A stretch of 64,000 nt of DNA from the NCBI GenBank assembly GCA_039025235.1, contig JBCCOS010000002.1, positions 1-64,000 of the forward strand. The letters run 5' to 3'. Of the stretch, positions 27,823-37,472 are shown piece after piece; within the stretch, counting starts at the first letter, position 1; each line of letters begins with the position of its first letter. Position numbers and translations under genes: made by a program. The DNA is from MED-G105 sp039025235. Lineage in GTDB: Bacteria; Pseudomonadota; Alphaproteobacteria; Caulobacterales; Parvularculaceae. The notes beneath the pieces are model-generated. The model was not told the origin of the DNA, ran no database searches, and worked only from the letters and a program-made list of their open reading frames with translations.

Positions 27823-29826
27823 CTATGACGAGACGGGGAGAATATTCCATTGGTATGCTGCGAAAAGCGCTGCTGCAAAAATTATCGTCGAAAAAGCGTA
27901 CTGAGCCTTACGCCCTATGCCCCAACCGGTTCCGCGCAAAACGGGCACCAGTAAGAGCGCGAGCAACCCTGTCCCTGCCGTTCCCATTATTATAAAGTAA
28001 TTAAACGCGATAAGCTCCGGGCTTGGAAAAACATCATAAATGGCATCAAAAGCCTCGAACGCCATTATAAATTGGATGATGCTGATTAATAGCAATACGG
28101 ACGTTAGGACAAATACACTTTGCGCAATACGCTGCATCATCGTCGGTACGAACGCTGGCGGTCTGAAGAAAAAAACAACTTGTCCCGCGAGAGCAGCAAT
28201 TGCAGCCAAAAGCGCTGCCCCCACAAACGGAAAAATACTGAGCGACAATTTGTCGAAAGTCGAGCGTTCAAATGCGCTGACAGAACCGCTCCCAATGATC
28301 ATAGTCGCTTTTTTGCCCGGTGGTCCTTGAAATTCAATACGCCGCCCGTCTTCCACAGAAACAAAGACATCAGGCTTTTCTTCTACATAGCGGCCCATGT
28401 CGCCGTTGTTTAAAAGTAAATAGCGGTCATTCATCACACTGACATCGACCGTTTGATTGATAAGCCGAATTTTTGCAGACCCCGTTTCGGTCCGACGCGT
28501 TCGGAAGTAAGTCCCTATATATCGGTCAACGCGATCAGCAAAATCATCGGGCGGGGAAACCTTTGGATGCAACTGCTTCTCTTCGGGGAAAAAGGCTTCG
28601 ATTAGCCTTATTGGAACGTCTGTAAATGTCCAACCACCGTCAGAGTTCGTTGACATAAAAATACCAAGCCCCAGCTCTGGCACAAATGTCATCTGCGACA
28701 TGTTATTATTGATCGAACCGCCATGGCCCAAAACGACTTTCCCCAATGCTGTCTCGCTTCGAAACAGACCGTGCGCCATGGCATCGCCATAAGGACCATT
28801 GGCGAAAGCCACACTTTGCATTTTTGACATCGTTTGGGGTTTCAAGATCCGTGCACCATCGAGAGCGCCATCGTTCAGATACATACGGATGTAACGCACC
28901 ATATTACCTGCGGTTGTAGACAGCCCACCTGACGCATCAGTTGTCTCGGGAAAAGCTATCGGAAAAGATTTCACCACATAGCCGCCTCGCTCCCAAGTAT
29001 GCCCTTTCACTTCCTCTTCACGTAAGGCCGCCGTCTTTGCGTCATCGTCATCACCGTTCGAAACCCTCAAACGGTAGGTCGAACGATCCATCCGAAGTGG
29101 TTTTAAAATTGTTTCCTCAACATATTTTGCATACGGCACACCCGATGCTCGTGCAACGATTTCTCCAAGGAGTGAATAACCATAGTTTGAATAGCCGGTA
29201 AGCGTGCGAGGTGCACGTAATTGCTTTGGCGCAAAGTAATTGAACAGTTCAACCGTTGATAGGTTTAAAAGCGCTGGTGCAACGCCATACCTATTATAAA
29301 CACGGCTCTCGAAACCTGAGCTGTGACCGAGCAGATCGGAGATTGTGATTGGACCTTTTGAGTCGTCAATCTCGATATCGGGAACGTAGGTGCGAATGTT
29401 AGTTTTGAGGTCGAGCTTCCCTTCCTCAACAAGGCGCATAATCGAGACCGCGGCAAATGTTTTGGATGCCGAAGCAATGCGAAAGAGATGCTTGTCTGGA
29501 TCAACAGGTTCGCTCGTCTCCGTGTTAGCAACGCCGTAGCCCTTTTTCAAAATGATGCCTTCGCGAGAGACAACAGCAAAAACAGCGCCGGGCACGCGCC
29601 GTTGTTCCATTAACTTCGGAAAATAGCCATCCGCAAAGGCCTCAACTGCCAAAGGGTCCAACCTTGCAGCCGACGATAACGGTTCACCCGTCTCAGCTTT
29701 GCTCGTTCTTGTGTCGGTAGTAGCAACATTCACAGAACGCTGTTGGCTAATTGCTGCGCTCTCCAATGGCATGCCCAAGACTGCGACGAACATCAAAAAT
29801 AGCACAGATGTCTGTTGGAGTTTCAT
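27823..29826 (-). CDS. beta-lactamase-fold serine hydrolase with C-terminal membrane domain
   Basis: A 667-residue protein with a signal peptide (VLFLMFVAVLGMPLESAAIS). It is a class C beta-lactamase/DD-peptidase-like domain with the SxxK motif S119-A-S-K122, a YSN motif (TGYSNYGYSLLGE) and a C-terminal HGG box (VLGHGGSINNNMS). About 200 residues from 455 on form a lipocalin-like region, followed by four predicted membrane helices (LSIFPFVGAALLAAIAALAG and later). Relatives are esterases or peptidases of unknown substrate; true beta-lactam resistance is unlikely. It lies next to a TonB receptor on the same strand, 316 bases apart. Confidence 0.85.
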   Translation of the reverse strand: MKLQQTSVLFLMFVAVLGMPLESAAISQQRSVNVATTDTRTSKAETGEPLSSAARLDPLAVEAFADGYFPKLMEQRRVPGAVFAVVSREGIILKKGYGVANTETSEPVDPDKHLFRIASASKTFAAVSIMRLVEEGKLDLKTNIRTYVPDIEIDDSKGPITISDLLGHSSGFESRVYNRYGVAPALLNLSTVELFNYFAPKQLRAPRTLTGYSNYGYSLLGEIVARASGVPYAKYVEETILKPLRMDRSTYRLRVSNGDDDDAKTAALREEEVKGHTWERGGYVVKSFPIAFPETTDASGGLSTTAGNMVRYIRMYLNDGALDGARILKPQTMSKMQSVAFANGPYGDAMAHGLFRSETALGKVVLGHGGSINNNMSQMTFVPELGLGIFMSTNSDGGWTFTDVPIRLIEAFFPEEKQLHPKVSPPDDFADRVDRYIGTYFRTRRTETGSAKIRLINQTVDVSVMNDRYLLLNNGDMGRYVEEKPDVFVSVEDGRRIEFQGPPGKKATMIIGSGSVSAFERSTFDKLSLSIFPFVGAALLAAIAALAGQVVFFFRPPAFVPTMMQRIAQSVFVLTSVLLLISIIQFIMAFEAFDAIYDVFPSPELIAFNYFIIMGTAGTGLLALLLVPVLRGTGWGIGRKAQYAFSTIIFAAALFAAYQWNILPVSS

Positions 29827-30142
29827 AAAATCAACTTCATTTTCCAGCTGAACACATAGGCCTGCCCGTTACAGCATTTCCAGCTCAAGTGGCTACCGGC
29901 CCAAGCATGAGGAGGTGTGTAAAGCTCATGCCCTAAAGCCGCGTAACGATTCTATTGAAATCGTAGCGGCTTTAAAAGCGATAGAGAGACTTTTTCGGGC
30001 AAGCTGAATAACTAGAATATCAACATGTTGAAATTTATCGTAAAACTTTTCAGCAATTCCATGTAAGATGGGGCGGCTTTAGAAAACAAATTGGTCTATC
30101 CGAATTGGTACTAATCAAATTTCGAAACCGGTTTGCGCTTGA
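29827..30142. other. intergenic region with recurrent repeat
   Basis: No gene. At 29872-29975 lies a diverged two-hairpin repeat: GCATTTCCAGCTCAAGTGGC... followed by TAAAGCCGCGTAACGATTCT and its mirror ATCGTAGCGGCTTTA (29934-29974). It lies downstream of the TonB receptor gene and upstream of the hydrolase gene. Confidence 0.55.
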
Positions 30143-32611
30143 CTAGAAGCTGAGGTCAAGACCGATGCCAACGATCCGTGGCGGTCCAAAGGTTTGATTC
30201 GCTCCCGGGTTCGCCTGAAACCCATTACTCAAGATTTGTGCACCTGCTGCTTGCAGTTCCGTTGGTGGATTTTGGACAACGTTGGCGAAGTTCGTGAAAA
30301 TCGGTGTTTGGTCGTTAAACAAGTTTGTCCCGTAAACATAGATCGAGAAACGATCTTCCGTATACCCAATACGAGCTGTTGCCAAAACACGGGCTTCAAG
30401 CCGCTGCGTCAAATTCTCCACTGGGCGGCCGTCAAGCTCATCCGAAAATTCATTTTTGAACTCGGTAAAGTTCTCCTCACCAAGGTTCAGGATCTCAGAT
30501 TCACGAGCACCGGTATAAGCGACACTTGCGTTAGTGAAAAACCCGGATGAGTGCTGATAATTTGCGCCTACATTGAATGATAAAAGCGGCGCTTGGGGAA
30601 ACAGGTTGCCTTCAAGATTTTGAAATTCCGATGAACCTGGCGGAACATTTTGAAATGGAAAGTCTACGAACTCGGCTCTCAAGAGGCTCAGTGAAGCATT
30701 AAGCGAGAGTTCATCGGTGACTCTATAGTCTCCACTAAACTCCGCACCATAAATGCGAGACGAGCCAACGTTTAGGGTCTGCGCATCGGAATCTGTCCCG
30801 GAGGGACCAGGAATCCGAACTTGTTGGCCATTATACAGACTATAAAAAACATTGCCGTTGAACGTTAAGTCGCCATCCAGCGATTGTGACCTGAAGCCGA
30901 CTTCATAGGTCGTCAAAAACTCTGGATCAAATTGACGAACCTCAACCGCACCAAGGTTTTCAAGATTGACAAAAGTAAAGGCGCCGCCGGCGCGGTATCC
31001 CCGCTGACCGACGAAAAACACCGAGAGATCGTCATCGATATTATAGGTAATGGCGCCCCGCGGGAGGATCGCAGAAAATTGGGCGTCGAGTGTTTCATCG
31101 AAAAATGTATTGGGCAAAACCAAATCAACGACCGAACTGCAACTTACCGGGATCGTTAACCCGCTGCCAGGTAAAACAGCATCAATGAATGCTTGTGAAG
31201 GTACATCCACCACACAGCTGTCTGGGATAATGGTAGGAGGAAAAATCAAAGATGGATTTGAAAATCGCTCATTATCATACCGTATACTGAAATCAAAGGT
31301 CCACTTTTCGTTCAAGTCAAAGCGCGTTTGACCATAGAACGCAAAATTACGGGTGTTGGTTTGATTTTCGTTGGTGGTAGAAAGGACAGTGTTCGCCGGA
31401 TTGATGGGGATCGGGAAGGCAGCCGCTAATGGAACTGCATTAACCCCGATAGACGCATTGTCTTCATTGAAATAGTATCCGCCGATGGAGCCAGACCAAC
31501 GATCGAAATCATAATACATTCTGAATTCTGCCGAATATGTTTCTACATCGACGTCGCCGGTGCCATTGAAATTATTGGCATCGTTTACCAGGCCACTGAA
31601 TTCCAGAGGGTTTTCGGGGTTGCCATTTTGAATGAAACGGGTCGCGTCCTCATATGTTCCAATAAATTGAAGGCTCAGATGTTCAGTTAGATCATACTCG
31701 ATATCTGTCAATACACGAAGGATCTCACCTTCATTGGTGAATGGGACCGAAAATGTAACAAGGTCTTCAAAGTCAAATTCAAAAAATTCTGGCTCTGTAA
31801 AGTTCGTAGGTGCCGCAATACCGCCACCCAGAATACCACCACCGTTGTCATAATCGTTATAATCAACCGTAAATTCAGCTCTCAAGTCCGGTATGGATTT
31901 CGGCTCAACTAGCAATTTTCCTCGAAGGGTCAGATTATCTCCGGCGTTGAGCTTGCTATCGACGGTTGCCCCGTTCGTAACATTGCCGTCGCTTCCCTGG
32001 TAATCCGCAGAGATACGGAAAGCCAGTTCATCCTCGATAATCGGACCGGACACAACGCCGGCAATTTGGCGTGTGTTGAAGCTCGCATAACGCGTGCGTA
32101 GCTTCGTCTCCCATTCATAGGTTGGATCGTTGACCTTCAGAACAACAGCGCCGGCAAGCGCATTACGCCCTTGTACGGTGGACTGTGGCCCGCGAAGGAC
32201 TTCGATTTGCGCGATGTCCCAGGTCGTATCGAGGCCGCTTCCCAGCGCAAGTGATGAAATTGGTGCCCCATCGAGATAAACATTCGACGTTACCCCTTGC
32301 CCAGCAGCACCAAAACGACCAATGCCGCGAATCGTAATATTGGCCCCACCCGTTGACGTTACACCTGGCACCCTGCTCAAGGCGTCATCGAGACGGAAAA
32401 TAGCCTCCTCATCGAGTCTTTTTTCGTCAAAAATATCAACTGATACTTCTGCTTCCTGGGTCGTCAGGCCTTGTTTTGTCCCTGTCACGACGATTGTGTC
32501 CTGGTCAATCAGATCGATATCTTGCGCATAGGACGTATGCGATGCTGTTACAAAAGTAAAAAGAGATGTTGTTGACAACGCTGCTAAGCGTATGCGGCTG
32601 TTTCTGATCAT
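30143..32611 (-). CDS. TonB-dependent outer-membrane receptor
   Basis: An 822-residue receptor with a signal peptide (residues 1-29, ending SYAQD). It has a TonB-box-like start (DTIVVTGTK), a plug domain (RLDDALSRVPGVTSTGGANITIRGIG near residues 75-102, given here as a region) and a 22-strand beta-barrel rich in YxF/alternating aromatic strands. The C-terminal strand ends RIVGIGLDLSF with the terminal Phe needed for barrel insertion. It imports siderophores, vitamins or glycans using TonB energy; the ligand cannot be read. It may belong with the neighbouring serine hydrolase. Confidence 0.93.
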   Translation of the reverse strand: MIRNSRIRLAALSTTSLFTFVTASHTSYAQDIDLIDQDTIVVTGTKQGLTTQEAEVSVDIFDEKRLDEEAIFRLDDALSRVPGVTSTGGANITIRGIGRFGAAGQGVTSNVYLDGAPISSLALGSGLDTTWDIAQIEVLRGPQSTVQGRNALAGAVVLKVNDPTYEWETKLRTRYASFNTRQIAGVVSGPIIEDELAFRISADYQGSDGNVTNGATVDSKLNAGDNLTLRGKLLVEPKSIPDLRAEFTVDYNDYDNGGGILGGGIAAPTNFTEPEFFEFDFEDLVTFSVPFTNEGEILRVLTDIEYDLTEHLSLQFIGTYEDATRFIQNGNPENPLEFSGLVNDANNFNGTGDVDVETYSAEFRMYYDFDRWSGSIGGYYFNEDNASIGVNAVPLAAAFPIPINPANTVLSTTNENQTNTRNFAFYGQTRFDLNEKWTFDFSIRYDNERFSNPSLIFPPTIIPDSCVVDVPSQAFIDAVLPGSGLTIPVSCSSVVDLVLPNTFFDETLDAQFSAILPRGAITYNIDDDLSVFFVGQRGYRAGGAFTFVNLENLGAVEVRQFDPEFLTTYEVGFRSQSLDGDLTFNGNVFYSLYNGQQVRIPGPSGTDSDAQTLNVGSSRIYGAEFSGDYRVTDELSLNASLSLLRAEFVDFPFQNVPPGSSEFQNLEGNLFPQAPLLSFNVGANYQHSSGFFTNASVAYTGARESEILNLGEENFTEFKNEFSDELDGRPVENLTQRLEARVLATARIGYTEDRFSIYVYGTNLFNDQTPIFTNFANVVQNPPTELQAAGAQILSNGFQANPGANQTFGPPRIVGIGLDLSF

Positions 32612-32920
32612 TTTAAATGCACCCCTTGTTTACTGAACTCAGTCGTCTTTGATAAAAAAGATCTTGATATTTATAGTTTGCCTACAAACTATATCTGCTC
32701 CATCTAAAAGCTAAGACGAGCTCTTCTGCTGCCGAGGACTGTTAACTGACACTGCATCGCAGTTTCAAGTGGGGATGGGTTGGATATTGGGAATTGACTC
32801 CCGCACGATCACTAAAACAGGGCTATTGTGGTATTTTAGCAACGCATGAGGCGTCTATAAAAGCATTTTCAGCTCGACTGGCGACTTAAATTGCGAATGG
32901 CTAATGCGCTAAGAAATGCT
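32612..32920. other. intergenic region, promoter of the TonB receptor
   Basis: AT-rich near 32655-32700 (upstream of the receptor gene). A diverged palindrome AAGCATTTTCAG...AAGAAATGCTT (32860-32921) ends at the ketosynthase stop codon. No clear Fur box seen. Confidence 0.4.
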
Positions 32921-34165
32921 TCAGACTTGCGCGAAGGCGAGCACAGCATTGAGGCCGCCGAAAGCAAATGAATTTGACACAGCAAGGTCAACCTTTCGCT
33001 GGCGTGCTTCGTTCGGCGTCACATCAAGATCACATTCAGGATCTGGTTCATCATAGTTGATTGTTGGTGGGATAACGCCTTCTTTTAAAGCCATGATCGC
33101 CATAACAGCTTCAACACCGCCAGCTGCACCCAGCAAATGTCCGTGCATTGACTTTGTTGACGACACAGCAAGAGCATCGGCGTCAGAACCAAATATAGTC
33201 CTTATTGCGGCCGTTTCGGTCGGGTCATTCATCAATGTTCCAGTGCCATGGGCATTGATATAAACTGCAGACGGATCATTAATTTTGATACCATCCAAGG
33301 CAGTCCGCATGGCTCCTGCAGCGCCCTCAACAGCAGGGTTTATCATGTCGTTGCCATCAGCATTCATCCCGAAACCGACAATTTCTGCGTGAATGTTGGC
33401 GCCTCTCGCCTTCGCCGATTCGTATTCTTCAAGGACAAGAACACCAGCCCCTTCGCCAATCACAAGGCCTTTTCGATTCTTTGAAAAAGGTCTGCATACG
33501 GTATCGGAAAGAATATGCATGGCTTTCCATGCATCAAGGTTGCCCTTGTTCACGACCGCTTCAGTGGCACCAGCAACCGCAGCATCCGCACCACCTGTTC
33601 GAATCAAGTCAGCTGCCACGCCAATGGCATGGGCACCAGACGCGCATGCACTAGAAATCGCAAAAGACGGCCCTTTTAGTCCGTATCGAATTGAAAGAAG
33701 GCTGGCCGCTGCGTTCGGTATGAGGCGAAGAACTGTTAATGGATGGGGACGTTTTCCCTTACAAAGCATATTGATATAGGTTTGCTCTAGAGAGTGCTGC
33801 CCGCCGATACCGGTTCCAATAATGGTCGCTGTGCGGTTGCCCAACCCATTTGAGAAGTCGATGCCAGCATCGGCTATTGCCTCATCAGCGGTCGCACCAG
33901 CATATCGGGAGAAAAGATCAGCGCGAGCAAAGTCACGACCAAGGTCAGTGAATTTCTCACCGAAGCCATCCATTTGCGCCACTGGGACGGTAATCGAAAG
34001 GCCATCATCGGAATGAATGGTGCGTGTCTCGATCCCGCAAACCCCTTCGCGGCCATTGCGCCAGAACTCAGTCGCACTCAAGCCTGTGGCACAAACAGCG
34101 CCCATGCCAGTAACAACGACGCGCCGCCCTTGGCGTTTTCCTCCCTCAACACTGATGGCTCCCAT
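32921..34165 (-). CDS. beta-ketoacyl-ACP synthase (KAS II-like)
   Basis: A 414-residue ketosynthase from the ATG at 34165, five bases after the ACP stop; the longer frame would overlap the ACP gene. The nucleophile is C174 in AISSACASGAHAIG, with histidines in NAHGTGT and HGHLLGAAGG completing the Cys-His-His triad. It elongates acyl chains on ACP. Because it is paired with its own ACP away from the fab genes, it may serve a special lipid or secondary product (FabF-, NodE- or hopanoid-linked cases are known), but the sequence does not say which. Confidence 0.88.
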   Translation of the reverse strand: MGAISVEGGKRQGRRVVVTGMGAVCATGLSATEFWRNGREGVCGIETRTIHSDDGLSITVPVAQMDGFGEKFTDLGRDFARADLFSRYAGATADEAIADAGIDFSNGLGNRTATIIGTGIGGQHSLEQTYINMLCKGKRPHPLTVLRLIPNAAASLLSIRYGLKGPSFAISSACASGAHAIGVAADLIRTGGADAAVAGATEAVVNKGNLDAWKAMHILSDTVCRPFSKNRKGLVIGEGAGVLVLEEYESAKARGANIHAEIVGFGMNADGNDMINPAVEGAAGAMRTALDGIKINDPSAVYINAHGTGTLMNDPTETAAIRTIFGSDADALAVSSTKSMHGHLLGAAGGVEAVMAIMALKEGVIPPTINYDEPDPECDLDVTPNEARQRKVDLAVSNSFAFGGLNAVLAFAQV

Positions 34166-34169
34166 GGCG

Positions 34170-34421
34170 CTAGGATTGCCCGCTAAGGTTTTTGACCGCT
34201 TCGATAAGGTCACCAACAGTTTTCATATTGGCAAGTGGGTTGTCGTTTGCATTGAACGGCACCTCGATCCCCAGCTTCTCCTCAACTTCGTAAATAATCT
34301 CTACGACGGCAAAAGAATCGATCCCGAGATCGGCGATTTGTGTGTCACGCGTGGGGTCAGAAGTAAGACCAACCGCATTTTCCTTGATGATTTCCAATAG
34401 AGTGGATTCAATTTCAGCCAA
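34170..34421 (-). CDS. acyl carrier protein
   Basis: An 83-residue ACP with the phosphopantetheine serine S36 in DLGIDSFAVVEIIYEVEE. It starts at a TTG preceded by AAGGAG eight bases upstream; no ATG is available early in the frame. It is acidic with a four-helix outline. It lies directly before the ketosynthase gene and is probably its dedicated partner, separate from the housekeeping AcpP. Confidence 0.88.
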   Translation of the reverse strand: MAEIESTLLEIIKENAVGLTSDPTRDTQIADLGIDSFAVVEIIYEVEEKLGIEVPFNANDNPLANMKTVGDLIEAVKNLSGQS

Positions 34422-34599
34422 AGCCGCCGCTCCTTTTAGCAGGTATCTATACTGGTTAGCTGGTACGTTACTACGATTTGCTGGGAAAATCCCGCCAATT
34501 CACAGATTGATCTACCCCGTTCGATACGATGATGGGTTTGAGCTGTCGACACGAGTGATCGCACCACCAATGACTCTGTCAACGCTTAAACAATTCTTC

Positions 34600-35085
34600 T
34601 CAATCGCGAAAGTTCTTAAATTGTAAAGGCTGATCGATCTTAAGGTCTTTGACAAACCCTATGACCGTTTGCAAATCATCGCGTTTCTTGCCGGTTATTC
34701 GTAACTCATCGCCCTGAATCGCGGCCTGAACCTTGTATTTGCCCCCTTTGATCTCTTTAACAATACGCTTTGCAAGCTCTTTATCAATGCCCTGGCGAAG
34801 ACGAACTTCCTGTCGAACCGATTGCCCGGCTGCTTGCTCCACCTTTTGATAGTCGAGAGATCCAGGTTCGATACCGCGTTTTTGCATATTGCCTTGTAAG
34901 ATTTCGTGCATTTGGCGAAGCTTGAGATCGTCGTCGGCGCTGATGGTAATCACACCCTCTTTCATTTCGAGGGTGGATTTGGAGCCTTTGAAGTCAAATC
35001 GGGTCCCAATTTCGCGCATAACATTCTGGACCGCGTTATCAGCTTCGGCGATATCAACTTCGGAAACAATATCGAAAGACGGCAT
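34600..35085 (-). CDS. YajQ family nucleotide-binding protein
   Basis: A 161-residue protein matching YajQ along its full length (MPSFDIVSEVDIAEADNA, GTRFDFKG, KGGKYKVQAAIQGDELRITG, DLQTVIGFVKD). In Xanthomonas a relative binds cyclic-di-GMP and works with a LysR regulator. Whether this one does is unknown. It lies alone between the ACP and thioesterase genes. Confidence 0.93.
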   Translation of the reverse strand: MPSFDIVSEVDIAEADNAVQNVMREIGTRFDFKGSKSTLEMKEGVITISADDDLKLRQMHEILQGNMQKRGIEPGSLDYQKVEQAAGQSVRQEVRLRQGIDKELAKRIVKEIKGGKYKVQAAIQGDELRITGKKRDDLQTVIGFVKDLKIDQPLQFKNFRD

Positions 35086-35111
35086 GTCTAAAATCCCTTA
35101 TTGGTTTGATG

Positions 35112-35582
35112 TTACACCAATTCAGCCGGGGCAAATATCCCTGGCCATTCTGCCGGCATTCGAACCGGTCGACCGCTCGCCAACTCAACAGTGACAAAGC
35201 GCGTAATGCCCTGAAATACAAGCGCGCCATCGTCTGGACGACGCATCTCATAAGCGCGGTTCAGCCGCACGATACCATCATTTTCAGCGATCCATGTGGC
35301 GATGAGCACCTCTTGCCCATCGAGAACTGGAAGCTTGTAGTCGAATTCATGGCGCTGCACGACAAATGCAAAGCCCGATTGAACAAAATCATCGAGCGAC
35401 ATGCCAAGCATTTCGGAATGGCCCCAAGCGACCTCCTGAGCCCAATCCACATATCGAAGATTGTTCACATGACCAAAAGCATCAACATCGTGTTGTTCAG
35501 CCCGCTGTCGACGAACGAAAGGATTGCGCACGGGCCAATGGCTAGCACCGTGGGATATCGAGGAAGAGGTCGGTATTGTCAT
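35112..35582 (-). CDS. acyl-CoA thioesterase, hotdog fold (4HBT type)
   Basis: A 156-residue protein with the YbgC/FadM-like pattern: QHDVDAFGHVNNLRYVDWAQEV around residues 30-52 (catalytic Asp in the D-x-FGHVNN motif), FVVQRHEFDYKLPV and a C-terminal beta strand. Such enzymes cleave acyl-CoA or 4-hydroxybenzoyl-CoA esters. It starts at the ATG at 35582; the next gene, yajQ, follows 26 bases after its stop. Confidence 0.85.
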   Translation of the reverse strand: MTIPTSSSISHGASHWPVRNPFVRRQRAEQHDVDAFGHVNNLRYVDWAQEVAWGHSEMLGMSLDDFVQSGFAFVVQRHEFDYKLPVLDGQEVLIATWIAENDGIVRLNRAYEMRRPDDGALVFQGITRFVTVELASGRPVRMPAEWPGIFAPAELV

Positions 35583-35687
35583 AGGAGATGACTAGCAAAA
35601 TTGCTTTTTATGCAAAATAGTTGATTAACAGAATTGGCGAGCAATTACGTGCAGGCCAGCGGCTCCATTAAAACGGATCGGTCTCAA

Positions 35688-36128
35688 CTACCATTCCCCC
35701 GTGTTCGACATGGATGCCCATGGCTCGGCAGGGGGCAGTGGATCACCCTTCTGCAATAGCTCCACCGAAATACCGTCGGGCGAGCGAATGAATGCCATAT
35801 AACCGTCACGGGGCGGACGATTAATCGTAACTCCCGCATCAGTAAGGCGTTGGCAAATCGCGTAAATATTATCGACACGGAATGCGAGATGGCCGAAATT
35901 GCGCCCTCCATGATATTCTTCTGGATCCCAATTATAGGTCAGTTCAATCAGAGGCGATTTCTTAACCGCCGCGTCTTTAGCATCTCCGGGGGCCGCCAAA
36001 AATATCAGTGTGAACCGGCCTTTCTCGCTTTCTTTTCTACTGATCTCAACTAATCCTAATTGATCCACATAAAACGTCATCGATGCATCAAGATCAGAAA
36101 CACGAACCATCGTATGCAGAAATTCCAT
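35688..36128 (-). CDS. VOC superfamily protein, glyoxalase I-like
   Basis: A 146-residue protein from the ATG at 36128, with AGAGGAAAC before it; the frame extends upstream. It has two paired beta-alpha-beta-beta-beta modules (MVRVSDLDASMTFYVDQLGL; FGHLAFRVDNIYAICQRL), with GloA-like metal ligands H6, E57 (PLIELTYNWD), H76 (NFGHLAF) and E124 (SPDGISVELLQ). All four are present, so a lactoylglutathione lyase role is likely: isomerising the methylglyoxal-glutathione adduct. Confidence 0.8.
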   Translation of the reverse strand: MEFLHTMVRVSDLDASMTFYVDQLGLVEISRKESEKGRFTLIFLAAPGDAKDAAVKKSPLIELTYNWDPEEYHGGRNFGHLAFRVDNIYAICQRLTDAGVTINRPPRDGYMAFIRSPDGISVELLQKGDPLPPAEPWASMSNTGEW

Positions 36129-36191
36129 TGTTTCCTCTTTGTATTTCCTGATTTTTGTCGCGCTTATGATCGAGGTCACGACATAAACTGG

Positions 36192-36600
36192 CGTTGGGTA
36201 GCCTATAAGCCGGGTTCTGTACCTTCATCAAGGCGACGGCCATCCATCTAGGGTACACGCTTACGCGTAACCTCGAGCAACCAACCCGGACGACTGGGAT
36301 TGAAGACATGCCCGCAGCTGTAACAGCCGCGCGTCGTCCCTATTCGGTTTTGCTCCCGGCGGGGCTTGCCATGCCCAACCCATTACTGGGCCAGCGGTGC
36401 GCTCTTACCACACCTTTTCACCCTTACCGATACTGTAAAGTGAAACCTTACAAGAATTGGCGGTTTGTTTTCTGTGGCGCTTTCCCTCATGCCGTCCAGT
36501 TGCCTTTCAAGCATGGCCGGGCGTTACCCGGCGCCGCGTCTCCATGGAGCCCGGACTTTCCTCAGCGATAAAACCGCCGCGACCGTCCGGCCACCCAACG
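36192..36600 (-). ncRNA. rnpB: RNase P RNA (bacterial type A)
   Basis: Read on the minus strand, the P1 helix forms between CGTTGGGTGGCC at the 5' end (36589-36600) and GGCTACCCAACG at the 3' end (36192-36203). The conserved 5' core GAGGAAAGTCCGGGCTCC lies near 36546-36563, and the 3' core ACAGAACCCGGCTTATAG near 36203-36220. It is the catalytic RNA that trims tRNA 5' ends. Short frames across it are accidental. It lies between ampD and the glyoxalase-like gene. Confidence 0.95.
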
Positions 36601-36692
36601 CTGCGGTTGGAATGGACCGAAGTGCACTGTCCGTCAAGGCATGTGAATTTCCGGCGATGAAACAAAGTAAAGGCGAGCACGAGCAACTAAAA

Positions 36693-37397
36693 CTAAGCTC
36701 CACGGTCAACCATTTTTGACTTCGTCCAAAGGATAGCAGCCTTAGTGAGGGGATCCAGCGCCTGCCCCAAGGACGCCGGGCAAAAACGCCTTTGAAATGC
36801 AAGTACGCACGCAGCATGCCGCCCGTCTGGCGCATCATATCCAATGTCGTTTAAGGCGGTGAGCGCATCTTCATACAGAATAGATGGATCCGGCGCGCCA
36901 ACGAAGGGACCAACCGCAAGGCCAAGGTCCGCTAGCTGGTTCCAAGGGAATAACTCACCTGGATCGTCTTTGCGGTGAGGCGCAATATCAGAATGCCCCA
37001 ACACTCTATTGAGCGATATAGACCACCGCGCCACCGTGTCGTGCAAAACGCGGCAAACCGCATCGATTTGGTCATCCGGAAACGGACGATACCCCCACTC
37101 ATGCCCAGGGTTAACGATCTCAATACCAACCGAGCGCGCGTTCAGATTTGTTTCTCCTTTCCAAGAAGAAACACCAGCATGCCAGGCACGCTTTTCCTCC
37201 TCAACAAGAGAGAAGACCATTCCGTCCTCTTCTACCAAATAATGAGCACTCACGCGGGCTGCCGGATCTCTAAGGCGTGCTAACGCCGCAGCGCCTGTTT
37301 GCATGCCAGTGTAGTGCAGAATAACCGTATCAACGTCAGTATGACGCTCATCAAAGTTTGGAGATGGGGCGCTATGAATAATCAGGGGTAGCCCCAT
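36693..37397 (-). CDS. ampD: N-acetylmuramoyl-L-alanine amidase, AmpD type
   Basis: A 234-residue amidase_2 enzyme without an evident signal peptide, so cytoplasmic. Zinc-ligand histidine in VILHYTGMQT, a second in RVLGHSDIAPHRKDDPGELF with the Asp ligand after it, and the YLVEEDG block. The C-terminal 50 residues (LNDIGYDAPDGRHAACVLAF followed by QRRF) resemble a small peptidoglycan-binding domain. It recycles 1,6-anhydro-muropeptides. Its order with the DjlA-like gene and rnpB is common in alphaproteobacteria. Confidence 0.9.
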   Translation of the reverse strand: MGLPLIIHSAPSPNFDERHTDVDTVILHYTGMQTGAAALARLRDPAARVSAHYLVEEDGMVFSLVEEEKRAWHAGVSSWKGETNLNARSVGIEIVNPGHEWGYRPFPDDQIDAVCRVLHDTVARWSISLNRVLGHSDIAPHRKDDPGELFPWNQLADLGLAVGPFVGAPDPSILYEDALTALNDIGYDAPDGRHAACVLAFQRRFCPASLGQALDPLTKAAILWTKSKMVDRGA

Positions 37398-37472
37398 TTA
37401 AAATTGATAGACCCAATTGAGACAAATGCATGGGCTAGCCAGCGCTAGACGAAGGATCATATTATCAAAATA

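Noticed and set aside
36308..36844. Several open frames on both strands
   Set aside because: They overlap the RNase P RNA and its flank; the RNA helices explain the sequence.
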